From the NCBI GenBank assembly GCA_959347315.1, contig OY365806.1, forward strand, positions 37,666,505 through 37,730,504: a stretch of 64,000 bases of DNA. Reading direction: 5' to 3'. Within the stretch, counting starts at the first letter, position 1. Every line of letters begins with the position of its first letter. Shown here piece by piece: positions 45,354 through 56,205 of this stretch. The stretch is from Bimastos eiseni. Lineage: Eukaryota; Annelida; Clitellata; Crassiclitellata; Lumbricidae. The notes beneath the pieces are model-generated. The model ran no database searches and was not told the origin of the DNA. It saw only the letters and a program-made list of their open reading frames with translations. A program made the position numbers and the translations under genes.

Positions 45354-45689
45354 CTGTGACTTACTATTGCAGTACGGACACTGATAATTGCAGCTTGGAA
45401 AGCGAATCTTCGTTGCACGGTCCTGCAATGACTAAGAGATGCGCAATCGATTGGTAGGAGATTCTATTTCGGTCGACGTTCAAAGGAGTCTTTGTTCGAA
45501 CAATGGTTACAGACAACAGCAGCGACGGATTCAAGGATGTCTATGTTCCGAGGAAAATATATTCGGCAGTCCTAGTTCAGAGATTCCATTTGGCTAAGTC
45601 GATTAATTCCAGCATCATCCATTGGTACAATAATTCTTGTTGATCAGAGATTTTCCGAGAATGATACAAGCAGATGTCGATGATATTGA
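45354..45689. other. No gene recognised
   Basis: Unique sequence between the L2-like fragment and the GAT array. Confidence 0.55.
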
Positions 45690-46035
45690 CGTCGTTGATG
45701 GTAATAATGATGATGATGACGATGACGATGACTATGGTGATGACGACGACAATGACGACGACGACGACGATGATAATGATGATGGTGATGATGATGATGA
45801 TGATGATGATGATGAGGATGAGGATGAGGATGATGTTGATGCTGATGATGATGAGGAGGAGAAGGAGGAGGAGGAGGAGGATGTTGATGCTGATGATGAT
45901 GATGATGAGGATGAGGATGATGTTGATGCTGATGATGATGATATTGTAATTTTGTAATTGAACGATTATGTAATGTCGCGCATAGAGATAAAACAAATGA
46001 TGATGATGATGGTGATGATGATGATGATGATGGTC
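45690..46035. repeat. (GAT)n / (GAC)n / (GAG)n trinucleotide array
   Basis: Imperfect trinucleotide array with a unique 50-bp gap at about 45950-45995. The poly-Asp/Glu, poly-Met and poly-Ile frames (up to 188 codons) are compositional. Confidence 0.94.
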
Positions 46036-46374
46036 ATAATCATGGCAACGACGTAGCCCAGAGGAACTGCGCAGGCTTTCACTGGAATGTCTAGGGTTCA
46101 AATCTTTAAGAAACAGACGGTCACTTTGTCTTCTAAATTGCAACTGAGAGAGAAGCAGTCCGACTCAGTCCGACTTCCATCGTCCAATGAGACGAGCAAT
46201 ATGTTACCAAAGACGTTTTGCAGCAGCATGATAGAAATACAGACATCCAATCATACACAGGCACTGCATTAGGCAAACAGCCGAACGGACAAACCGTCGA
46301 ACAACTGCGCAGGAAGACTGTTCACGGGTTTATATATAGGTAGACAGACAGGCAGACTAATACATGCAAACGAA
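46036..46374. other. No gene; weak tRNA-like sequence near 46050-46110
   Basis: GTAGCCCAGAGG followed about 45 bp later by GGGTTCAAATC resembles split A and B boxes of a decayed tRNA-derived SINE. The body and tail were not recognised. Confidence 0.35.
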
Positions 46375-46855
46375 GAGGGAAAATCCAGAGAGAAGACAGG
46401 GAAAGTGAGAGAAAGAAAGAAAACGAGACACGCAGAGACAGAGAAAGTGAGAAAGAGAGAGAAAAAGAAATACAGGGAAACAGAGAGACACAGAGGGAAA
46501 GAAAGAGATAGAAAGAGAAAAGAGAGAGAGAGAGAGAAGAGAAGAGAAGAGATAGACAGAGAGACACAGAGAAAGAAAGAGACAGAAGAGAGACACAGAA
46601 GAGAGAGTGAGACAGAAAGAAAGAAAAACAGAGAAACAGAGAGAGACAGAGGGAAAGAAAGAGATAGAAAGAGAAGAGAGAGTGAGACAGAGAGCAAGAA
46701 AGAAGACAGGAGAAGAAAAGAATAGAGAGAGAGAGAGAGACAAAGAGAGAAGAGAGTAAAGAGAAGCGATAGAAGACAAGCAAGAGAGTTGACAGACCGA
46801 TAGACAGACAGACAGACAGAGAAAAGAAAGACAGAGACAGCGAGTAAGAGAAATA
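46375..46855. repeat. Degenerate (GA)n / (GACA)n polypurine region
   Basis: About 480 bp of GA-rich text with CAGA and AAAGAAAG interruptions. All minus-strand Ser/Leu/Phe frames (up to 180 codons) are artefacts. Confidence 0.93.
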
Positions 46856-47484
46856 CGGTTTCAATACGTGAAAATAATCGACCGCTTACTTTTCGACTAG
46901 TCCGTCTTCGCTGCTCCCAGATGCGTCGACCGCCCTCTTTGCCCCTCTGAAGAGCCGGGTCAAGGCCTCGAATTCCTGGACGTCGTTCACTGTGTAGGAT
47001 CGTCGTCGTCGTCGGCGGCGTCGTCGTCCTTTGCTCTTCGCCGCCGCAGGGGCTGTCACTGCCTCAGGGCCGCCCCAGCCAATTTACTCGGCAGCGTCCC
47101 CTCTCATGATCTCCCTTCCCTGCCTATTCCGACTATTTACGAGCACGAGGGACGGCGTGAACATTTGTCAGACTGAGCCGGCTTTGGGCACACGATGTAA
47201 TCAACTTAGCCCCCGTCCTTTGCACCCTTGGACGGATGGACGGACGGACGGATGCCCATCTCCTCTGGTCGACATCCACTCAGCGATGTCTGACGTCTGG
47301 GGTAGGAAGACGTAGACTGGATGCTGCCGGATACGATGCATACGCTGTCTGCCTCTGCAACAGCAGCAGCAGCAACCGAGCGAAAGAACGACGCAAAGGA
47401 GGAAAAACGTCGGCTTCATTTAGAGACGTAGAGGAGGATTGGACACGCAAACATCACCAACTGATCGCTTCTATTCATCTACAC
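46856..47484. other. CpG/GC-rich segment with (GTC)n, no gene assigned
   Basis: 46900-47340 is distinctly richer in G+C and CpG than its flanks, with (GTCGTC)n at 47001-47030 and GGACGGATGGACGGACGG near 47235. Overlapping frames of 72-120 codons lack motifs. It could include a first exon or CpG island of an unrecognised gene. Confidence 0.35.
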
Positions 47485-47570
47485 AGGCATGCATACATAC
47501 ATACACACATACATACACATACACACATAGGGGCCTACACATATACGCATACTTACATATTTGCACACAC
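47485..47570. repeat. (CATA)n / (CACA)n microsatellite
   Basis: CATA and CACATA units with one unique interruption at 47528-47538. Confidence 0.93.
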
Positions 47571-48129
47571 AGATTTGAGCGCCCTTGTTGCGGCATGACT
47601 ACAGTATACGGCGCTCTAGAAATAGTCCCACATGCACATACATGTACATAGCCTAATCGAATAGTCCCACATGCACATAGGCTCCGGCCAAAGGGTCCTG
47701 TGTTTGTTCATCAAGATAATCTCGATCTCAAATTAGCTACAACTTGGACCGGTGTGTACTTCATGTCAATTTTATGTTTGTTTACATGTGTTTTGTTTAC
47801 AATTTTGGTCAAAAATCGATTTATTGTCGGTTTATATGAGTATTGAATGCGTCAACATCAATTGACATTAAAATATCACAACTAATAATAGAATTAACAG
47901 CTAAAGGTTGAGCTCAACAGAGCCAATCGTTCTGCTGTTAAATCGCTCACTTTCCACGTCTTATTTAATAACACAGAGCAATTCGATTAGGCTAAATGTG
48001 GGAGTTGCATTAAATGTCAGACTCAGATTCAGCAGTGTAAACAAGGTCATCAATTCCTCAGCAGAGGTGTTACTTCGTTCCAATTTTAAATTGGTACAGT
48101 ATAGGTGAACTGATGGTCGTAACTGTAAG
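47571..48129. other. No gene recognised
   Basis: CCCACATGCACATA is repeated about 40 bp apart near 47628 and 47667. Otherwise unique. Confidence 0.5.
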
Positions 48130-48175
48130 TGCAAATTTATATAGCGCCTCTCGAAGATAACTCTTCGCCGTGCTC
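48130..48175 (-). mobile_element. LINE/SINE 3' tail fragment
   Basis: The minus strand reads GAAGAGTTATCTTCGAGAGG and then CGCTATATAAATTTGC, a good match to the tail family. It is about 170 bp downstream, in the same orientation, of the SINE at 48346-48590 and may be a separate insertion. Confidence 0.6.
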
Positions 48176-48345
48176 CCGTCTGACAGCATAATCAAATAGG
48201 ACCTTCACTCGCTGGCGAAGGAGAGACGGAGAGGGAAACGATCTTATGGGGATGGTCCCGCGAAAGACAGTACTGTTCTCTAAGGAGAGGCCGACGACGT
48301 CGTATACGATACTAACCTGTTGTTGTGAAGGCAGCTGACAATTAC

Positions 48346-48590
48346 CACCTATTATTATTATTATTATTACCGAAATTTGATACCTCCCTTCTTCCAACAT
48401 CTTTTGCTCAGAAGTGCATATACACGCCTCGACGGCGCAATTGCAGTTGTATTGCAGAGCAATGGTGTGCGAAGGACTTGCTCAAGGTCCCTACACAGTG
48501 GCTGACGCCCCGGACGAGGCTCGAACCCACGCGCTCAGCACACACTGAACGCCACGGGCTGACCACTCTAACCGATCAGCCACTGTGCCA
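48346..48590 (-). mobile_element. tRNA-derived SINE, about 245 bp
   Basis: Seen on the minus strand: a head starting TGGCACAGTGGCTGATCGG, with an A-box-like TGGCTGATCGGTTAGAGTGG (48563-48582) and a B-box-like GGTTCGAGCC (48518-48527). The body contains GACCTTGAGCAAGTCCTTCG and GCGCCGTCGAGGCG, then a (TAA)n tail at 48346-48367. Known: A and B boxes spaced in this way are the RNA polymerase III promoter of tRNA-derived SINEs. A second, headless copy is at 8534-8635. The head does not fold into a plausible functional tRNA by eye, so no tRNA gene is called. Confidence 0.85.
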
Positions 48591-50384
48591 CACCGCACAC
48601 CTATGACTGTCTGGTAATAGTACGGGCAGGATCATTATGCGATATATCTACGATATCCCAGTAAAAGGTTCGTGGACGGCGGCATCAAGTTAGGAAATAG
48701 CGATCAAACGCAGTTTTCGTTGATAGATACATAATGAATACGACATGCGAGTCAATTCATTGATCTATTGATGTTCTATATACAAGAGTGAAGCAATCCA
48801 CATAGAGAATTGCAAAATTCTTTTCATTCGACTAATAAACTTTTCAAGGCTTTCATATTCGGTCAACACACTCAGCAATTCACTGCATGATCCTAGCCAT
48901 TCATCCGTCTGATTTTCACAAGGCGCACACATGCACTTATAACCAATACCGCCACCACTCTAGACTTTGCATGGCGTTAACTCGAGTAGCGACGCATAGA
49001 TTTTATTTTGACAGTTTATAACTAGCAAACGGTCGAACGGCGTACACTCATGATTATGAGGAACCTTTGGGAAAAGCCATTCTTCGGTCATCGTCAGACT
49101 ATTGGACTGGACCGTGAATACGTGCTGTGCATCTACGGTCGGCCTCGGCTGGCAAAGGGTTAATTGGATATCTCTCCGCGTGCGGACTGCGTGACGCAAA
49201 CTGGAACGGATAATGACGTGTCACTTCCTGCGTCCCATTCTTTTATGACCCGACCGACCGAGATCCATCTTTGTCCAGCAGGACACGTGGACCCAGGATG
49301 ACGATGTAGAGTGACGTCGGGTTCTGTAGTGCAATTCCATTCATCCCTCATTCAGCCCCTAGTGAGGCTCTCAGATTTATGCTGCTATACTATGGTTCAT
49401 ATTGTTTCATGAGTACTCTCCGACTGATATTCATAGCCAGATTTGTGTCTGTTGCGAAACATTGTTTCAACAACATTGACAGATATTCAATGGCTTCAGT
49501 TTATTTTCTGGATTTGTTTAATTCATGAATAGTGGAGAATGAATAGTGGAGAATGCTGGTCTACAATGTCGAATATTTATTTCATAGTCGCAATGTTTTT
49601 GTTAGTTCATAACGGTTCAGAACAGTTCATAGTCCTAACAACCTACTGATATTCTTTATGCTGGTTCGAATGAATTCAAATTTCCTACACAGAGATTTAA
49701 CGTTGGTTCATTAGGGCTTCAGCAGCAAGTGTGCATACGATAGTTCATACCGGTTCATATAACATTCCGGCGGTTCAAGTTGGTCTTTGGATCAAATGGT
49801 TCGACGTGTTTACACTCATCGCGACCAAAGAACAGCGGTCTACGTCGTTCGCAGGTTCAATCAAATTCCAACTGCCCCATAATCCTTCCATATCGGTTTG
49901 CACTTAATGTAGGCTCGCCAACCACTTACACGTGGAAGTTCAATTTTCCTCAGCGCCGACGGGAGGATCGGGTCGATCGCAGCCATATTTGATGCGAGAT
50001 AGGTTGTCGGCGTCGACTCGTAATGTGGTCATCAAAGCGAGGAGCTACTAACATTGGGGAGGGGGGATGAATGAGGCGCCGTCGCCTTGTTAAGTCAGAT
50101 TTCCTAAAATCGTGACTTAAATAATAGACGCGAAGGAGAATGACGAAGACGGGAAGGAAGAACGAGACAACCACCAAACACGAACTGTATGCTTACAAGA
50201 CATACACACAGACGCACACAGCCATACACAGACTCAGGCGCACACAGACACAGATATACAGACTGCACCTCTTCGTCTTCTCTTAAATTCTGTTCTGGCT
50301 GTCTGGGTCCTCCGCACGTGGAACGATTCTGATTGGTGTGAACTGTGAGAGGTCGTCTTATATATATTCTGAAATACAATGCGA
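48591..50384. other. No gene recognised
   Basis: About 1.8 kb, mostly unique. GGTTCAT/GTTCATA words recur between 49390 and 49780, suggesting an old short-unit repeat. Frames of 60-80 codons only. Confidence 0.5.
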
Positions 50385-50469
50385 AAACACGCGCACACAC
50401 ACACACATTCGAAGTCACACATATAAACATACACACACACCACACACACACACACCACACACACCACAC

Positions 50470-50522
<53 letters not shown>
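50385..50522. repeat. (CA)n(TA)n compound microsatellite
   Basis: CA repeats with ACACC interruptions leading into about 28 bp of TA. Confidence 0.95.
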
Positions 50523-51660
50523 TACAGCAAAAAACGTAAGGAAAATTACAAAATCACGATCTCGTGCACTAGAGAATTAAAAATGACATATTGTCAAAGG
50601 CAAACAGAAAGAAACGATCAGTCACAGACCACGCGAACTATGGAAATCACGCTGACAGATCACAAATGAAGGCACAATAACAGTCAGGCCCGTCTAAATG
50701 GGGAATGGGGCAAAGGACCAGGGGCCCGGCGATATTTATGGGTTCTGGCGGGACCCACTATCAACTTTTGAAAAATAGTATTATTAGTTTAACAAGGTCA
50801 CTGATTTATAACTTGTTAAACATAATTATTACCGACACTTGACAAGAACATTTTAAATTTCAGGCATCCGAATAATTACTTTAGGGCTACTTCTAATAAT
50901 ATATGCTATAGAATAGGTTCACTTTCGTATTACAGACAAGAGATTGCCGTGTCTAAGGGCCAGGAAGCTCCTGCATATGGGCGCGAAGTTTCTATAGTAT
51001 CGTTTAGACACAAAGAACGGTGCATATATACACAGTAACACGCGCATACATACATGTACAAGCGCACATACAGTCATTGGAAAACACCAAGCAGAAGAAT
51101 GCAATGACGATCATTTGTGTGCACTATGCAACCACTTACATGTACGCGTAAGCCTACTGCTGTATATTTATCACTACAAAGACCTTCAGATGCTGTGTAT
51201 CACGCATGCTTGATTGTCACACAATGACTTTAATTTGTGAGGCTGTACTTCGGGACCCAAGGACCGTAATTTGGAAGGCACTACCTTTCGACCAGTGACC
51301 GAAAGTTTGGGTATTGGATGCTAAGAAAATGGTGATTATTAAAAACTTGTTAAATTATTATTAAATGGTAATTTTAAATTTTAAAATAAGCGTCAGTTTC
51401 AGTTGGTATTTGAGAGACGTTGTTTTTAAGCGAACTCACTAACACTCCGCAAAAGCATTGGGCCCACATTTATATGCCGCCAAAATAGAATGAAATGTTC
51501 ACTAATTACACTTACGCAGATAGACCTAGACACCACCCAAAGCACAAGCCAAAGGTTATTGCATATATCGAACGTACACCTGTGACAACGAGATTATATG
51601 TACCTATAGGCTATGTATCACAACTACATGCGTAATTAAGTTTACAATAATACGAATCCG
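50523..51660. other. No gene; possible single hAT-like end at 50686
   Basis: CAGGCCCGTCTAAATGGGG at about 50686 looks like a hAT terminus, but no inverted partner was found downstream. The remainder is AT-rich. Confidence 0.4.
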
Positions 51661-52310
51661 ATTACGCGAGGTAATCCTAAATTATGTCATTGTGACGGAG
51701 ATGAATATGGCGGAGGATTGCGTTGATTGATTACAGACTTGGATCGGACCGTGTTATTCTGGTTCGTCGTTGAGGGCTGATTGCAGGGCTGGACAAAGCC
51801 TTTGCCAGGGTTATTCGCCGCCAGCGAGCCAACTTTGACGAATTGAAATCGTCCGGAGAATATATCGAGGGCGCCGCTCCTCCGTATATATATTCCCATA
51901 ATCCTCCGTATTTTCCCCCTCCATTCCCATATAACCCCAACTCGTGTGGGGCGCACAACGGCGAGCAGCGCGTGATCTCACGTATCTGTCTGTCTCGTAG
52001 TATTGCGAACTTTTCCCAAGTCGGCCATTATTGATTTCTGGCATTCGGACTACAGCGCTTAAGCGTTTCCCGGACAGACTACGATGGACTCGAACGGACT
52101 AAGACGAGAGGACGAAGACGCAGAGACGATGCAGCGATGATGAATCTGAAAGCCGTTGGTCCGCCGAGAAACGGAAAATGAGACACGAAACGGAAAAGGA
52201 TTCGCTTTTCCAGCAATCGGAAGAATTTTCGCCGTTGGCCTACTCAATCTTTGATGGGCTGGCGTGGCCAATAGGGGAATTGTCGGCACCAATTGTCTAT
52301 TATCTATTAT
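51661..52310. other. GC-richer interval, no gene assigned
   Basis: Frames of 75-89 codons overlap on both strands at 51687-52292. No splice-supported exon was recognised. It is one of four CpG-richer islands in the window. Confidence 0.35.
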
Positions 52311-52845
52311 AAGGATGGATATTATTATTCTTACATTTTTGCACTCAGTGTTCTAAGAATTCCGTGACCAAATCAGTTTACAAAATTGCCTAGTAATTGC
52401 AGACATATATTTGCTTGCGAATTGTCAGACACTTGTTTTGTGTGTAAGCTTAGTAGGATACCAATCGTCCTTACAATCTAAGCATGTGTGTTCAATCATT
52501 CTATGCTTAGTACAAAAGCCATACTATTTGAATACAATTCAAAATCAGTCATCATAATGTAACTAGTACATACTAGATATAATTCGCTTTCAAAATATAT
52601 GCAGCCGGATTCTCATGTTAGTCAAATTACGTTAGCCAGCGTTCTGCATCCAGCGTGATGTTTTAGCCATAGTCATTACATAGACTACTAACATTTCAAG
52701 TCCAGTTTCCGTCCAAACCAGTAACAAAGTAAGACAATCATTCGCTCATGATTCGAGTGATGTGCGTTGTATGCGTGTCATTTGTAACACCTACCTGTTG
52801 TACTGTAACTAGTTTCTGCTGGTGTTTGTGATACGGATGCCACAT
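52311..52845. other. No gene recognised
   Basis: AT-rich unique sequence with no recognisable element. Confidence 0.55.
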
Positions 52846-52872
52846 ACACACACGCACACACCTACACTCACC

Positions 52873-52921
<49 letters not shown>

Positions 52922-52940
52922 GCACGCACACACACACACT
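52846..52940. repeat. (CA)n microsatellite with CGCA interruptions
   Basis: About 95 bp of ACAC with ACGC and TACAC interruptions. Minus-strand Cys/Val frames are artefacts. Confidence 0.95.
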
Positions 52941-54180
52941 TCATACGACAAGAAGTCATCCTGACTCTGTGCTCTCTTGATACTAATATCGCTTGAATGG
53001 TCTTAGCTCTCCTTAACCCTATCTAGTGCTAAGGTACCGAACAAATCGGTTGATCTAATACAAAAATCGTTCATGTGGCATCTTAGACAAGTACTGTATC
53101 AGCTTGTCACCCAGAATCGACTTCGGTCAACAGGATGCAGTGTAATAAAATATTAAATTTACTAAGGGTCCATCTAGTGAATATAACTGAATAACCTTCA
53201 AGAGATTGTTGCCTCAATATCAAGAGAGTAGTCCGTTTTTTCACGTATTTATATATAGGCAGAATTTCTAGAATTTTTTAGTTGACATAGTGAAACCCTT
53301 ATTCGCTGCAACAGGTTTATGATAATTACAATTACTGAAGAGGATGAGTTTTGAATTTTCATGATATAGATTACCGTACAATACCTATTTTCCGCAACTT
53401 GTTTCAGCGAAACTGAACTAGGGTCATGGTTAAAACTGAAGCTGTTTGTTTTCCAACTATGACACATAATTATATGCTTGTGTTAAATATCTTACAAAAG
53501 TGCTAAAACCTGATGATTTGTCGGACTTTGTCAAAGTCAAGTTAGTGTGACAATATTAATAGTAAAGCTTAAATGTTTCAAACATTCTCTTAAAGGAACA
53601 CAGTTCCTTCATAAAGTGAAGAGGAAGATTTTGTGTAACTGATATATGAAATATATCATCAGTTGTTTTCCTTTAGGTTCCTTTAGTTCAGTCTCTGGCT
53701 TAGCAGTTCGCAGTAAAGAATGGACTGCTTGGCTTTACAAGTCATCAACAGTTTTCTGGTTTCATGCAGCGACATCGTCACTTAAGTAGGGACATTACTG
53801 CAAACGCGAGAATAAAGGCTTATCAACCAAGGCTGCATGATCACTTCCACTCAATATGTAACAAAGTATTAAATTGAGTATAATGAATGGAAACTGAGTA
53901 GAGAAGAGTTCTAGGAAGTCAGAAAAGACTGGTGAAAAGCAACAGTAAGAGAAGGTTGGAAGACATTTTGATAATGGTAAGAAATAAGAAGATTTAGGAA
54001 CAAAACAATGAATCGACAAACACTGCCCAACGCTGAAAATTCAGAGTAAATGTGGCTAAAACAATAAAAAATTAAAGAGAAATTCAAGAACAAAGAAAAC
54101 AATAATAAAAACAATTTAGGGACAAAGGAAACTTATAATGTATAGCATTGAATAATCCACTAATAGACGCACAACGAGGC
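52941..54180. other. No gene recognised
   Basis: AT-rich unique sequence. Minus-strand frames at 53795-54114 are Phe/Leu/Ser-rich by composition. Confidence 0.55.
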
Positions 54181-54188
54181 ATCGAAAT

Positions 54189-54636
54189 TAGGGGTCTGCG
54201 GGTAGATCTGTACTCGCGGGTAACCAGAACCCTACGGGTAGACTAATCACGAGTACGGGCATACCCTGTTTTACCCGTGTTAACGTCAGGTTTAAGGGTT
54301 ACAATGTCACTATTAAATATATAGGTGACTCTTGCATCATCAAAGACTTAATTACTATTATAGACACAATGGCACATTCGAAATCCAAGTACTAAATACA
54401 AATACATGTACCTGCATGTAATGCTTCCCCTCCTCCTTGCATGCATGTTATTCGTTGTTTTTCTCATTTCTCTTCCTCCTTCTTTCCCTGCTAATCGTCC
54501 TGCTGATCCTTCTTTACCTTTTCTTCTCCTTCACCTCTTCCTTTTTCTGTACCTAAATTCTGCTCCTGCTCCTTCTAAAGCTCCTGGGTTACGGGTACGT
54601 GTCGGGTACCAAAAGCGCTCTACCCGCAGACTTCTA
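54189..54636. mobile_element. hAT-like MITE, about 448 bp
   Basis: Seen: TAGGGGTCTGCGGGTAG at the left end and TAGAAGTCTGCGGGTAG, inverted, at the right end (15 of 17), continuing loosely through GCGGGTAACC / GGGTACCCG text. The flank ATCGAAAT (54181-54188) matches AATTCGAAAT on the right if a 2-nt insertion is allowed. Several GGGTA/TACCC words lie inside both ends. No transposase is encoded; the plus-strand frame at 54406-54702 is compositional. Confidence 0.7.
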
Positions 54637-54752
54637 AATTCGAAATCAAAAATAAAATATTACATAGGAATAATTATAAAGCATGATAATGAGAATGTAT
54701 AGCAATGTTATGACACACGTTAACACGTGACATCGACTGATTCTGAGAGAGA

Positions 54753-54780
54753 TTAAAAGTTTATTTAACGACGTTCTCAT
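54753..54780 (-). mobile_element. LINE 3' tail fragment
   Basis: Minus strand: ACGTCGTTAAATAAACTTTT. It is the same terminal sequence as the RNase H LINE at 54909-56190, so this is another insertion of the same tail family next to it. Confidence 0.6.
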
Positions 54781-54820
54781 AGCTGAGAGCCTGAAATGAT
54801 GAACGTACATGTGTTTGAGG

Positions 54821-54908
54821 TGGTTTAACGACACTGTGATAATAAGAACCATTAGCGTCGCCCTACTCCTTTATCCAGGCTTGGGACTGGCACTGGCAGA
54901 TTGCATGT
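54821..54908 (-). mobile_element. LINE-like fragment split by the RNase H LINE
   Basis: The minus strand reads CAGTGCCAGTCCCAAGCC, TGGATAAAGGAG, GACGCTAATG and CACAGTGTCGTTAAAC, matching copies at 26065 and 63130. Upstream text of that family (TGCAATCTGCCAG) is found at both sides of the 54909-56190 insertion. Confidence 0.7.
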
Positions 54909-56190
54909 CTGCATGATATAAGTTTATTTAACGACGCATCCATAACGACGATGATATGCGTCAAACAAGTACAGGTATACAAGGTACATATTTACGTTTA
55001 TGATAAGTGTCTTTAAGTGTCTCTCTTCTAGTTTTAATGTTTTTTAGGCAACGGTATGTACTATATTATAATATTGTATAGTAATGTTCACACTAAGTTG
55101 TTCATTGTCTATTTACAGTAGTCCTAGATCTTCCGACCAAAAACTGCCAGCCACTTGTGGATGGTGTCCAAGCAGCTGGTTTAACTGAGTGCGGTGCTCA
55201 GTTCGTATGGCCAGTTTTTCCGTGCGCACATCCAGATGAGTTCGTCCTGGAGGCCCAGCTGGGCCGAGCACTCCAGCAGGAAGTGGCGCACGGCTTCCTG
55301 GACGTCACCGCACTCGTCGCAATTCCCGGTCGGGTGGCGGCCCCACAGCTGAAGCTGTGAGTTTAGTAGACAGTGGCCCAGCCGGAGTCTGGTTATGGTG
55401 ACTTCCTTTCTCCGGTTGGGATCGTTGTATTGCTTGGCCATCCCGACGTCCGGCTCCAGGGCTCAGTACTGCGAACCTGTGTAGGAGGTGGTCCAGTCAG
55501 CTTGCCACCTCCGAAGGAAGTGATCTTTGTACATTGCTCGAGCTTCCTGGAGCTCGAGCGTCGTCGGGATGGCGATGATGTCGTTGTTTAGCACTCGCTT
55601 GCAGAGGGTGTCAGCGGTCTCGTTTCCCTCGATGCCGGTATGTCAGGGGATCCAGACCAGGGTTGGGGTTGACTGGGTGCGTTGAGCGTAGGCGTCCAGC
55701 ACGTGAAGCAGTTCCGTGAGCTGCTGTGGTCTGGCAGCAGACTGCTGTCGCTCAACGCTCTGGATCGCGGCGAGGGAGTCGGAGAAGATGACGAGATGGT
55801 GTGCATCTGCGCTGGTGGCCCATTCCACAGCCCTCTTTATGGCCTCCAGTTCAGCTGCCAGGACCGATGAGCCGTCGCTCATTCGGCAGCTTTCGTGGTG
55901 GCCACTAGAGGGCACGTAGAATGATCACGATACCCTACCTGCTGCGTTCTTGGCTCCATCCGTGTAGACGGCCACTCGCGCTTCGTAGGAGCGGGTGTGA
56001 TCTTTGACCAGATCCCTCTTTTTCAGAGGGTCGTTCATGTCGCCGATCTTCTGTGTCAGAGTGGTGTCTATCACAGATGGTCGCAGCAGCCACGGTGGTG
56101 TTGTGGTGCAGGCGAGCGGTTGGATCTTTGGTGTTTCGATCTCTTGGTTGATCAGTCTTGCTTTGATGCGGATGGGGTCGGTGTCGTCGT
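54909..56190 (-). mobile_element. 5'-truncated RNase H-bearing LINE with 15-bp TSD
   Basis: Seen: TGGCAGATTGCATGT is at 54894-54908 and again at 56191-56205, perfectly flanking a 1,282-bp insert. On the minus strand the insert carries RNase H and a C-terminal zinc knuckle, then a 3' UTR ending CGTCGTTAAATAAACTT about 20 bp before the duplication. Known: non-LTR elements with an RNase H downstream of the reverse transcriptase belong to groups such as I, Ingi, Nimb, Outcast and R1-like. The 5' truncation and long target duplication are typical of target-primed reverse transcription. The exact clade is not determined because the reverse transcriptase is missing. Confidence 0.85.
55181..56190 (-). 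pseudogene. LINE RNase H and C-terminal zinc-knuckle region, three nonsense codons
   Basis: One continuous frame broken by TGA at 55925-55927, 55643-55645 and 55463-55465, with no frameshift; it terminates at 55181-55183. Order: VYTDGAKN (first catalytic Asp, codon 55958-55960), LAAELEAIKRA (Glu, 55850-55852), IFSDSLAAIQS (Asp, 55778-55780), HTGIEGNETAD (last Asp, 55610-55612), then ITRLRLGHCLLN and a C-x2-C...H...C zinc knuckle (CDECGDVQEAVRHFLLEC). All four RNase H acidic positions survive. The function, removing the RNA strand during element replication, is lost in this copy. Confidence 0.88.
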
Positions 56191-56205
56191 TGGCAGATTG
56201 CATGT

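Larger units (their letters stand above)
44771..45355. repeat. Degenerate ACCGAATGAGTACCAA repeat, interrupted by a LINE end
   Basis: AAACGCTAATGACCGAATGA and GAGTACCAATC recur at about 44980-45035 and again at 45272-45340, with looser AACCAACCAA/ACCGA units upstream. The L2-like fragment at 45065-45253 lies between the two parts, so it probably inserted into a pre-existing array. Confidence 0.75.

Noticed and set aside
46050..46110. Second tRNA-derived SINE
   Set aside because: A- and B-box-like words are present but no body or tail could be matched, so it is not called as an element.
45577..46143. 188-codon minus-strand and 106-codon plus-strand acidic frames
   Set aside because: Direct translation of GAT/GAC arrays.
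46269..46864. Three overlapping Ser/Leu/Phe frames of 140-180 codons
   Set aside because: Translation of a degenerate GA tract in all phases.
48513..48590. tRNA gene
   Set aside because: A and B boxes are present, but the sequence continues into a SINE body with a (TAA)n tail and does not form a convincing cloverleaf by eye.
50686..50760. hAT end beginning CAGGCCCGTCTAAATGGGG
   Set aside because: No inverted partner or flanking duplication found within about 1 kb.
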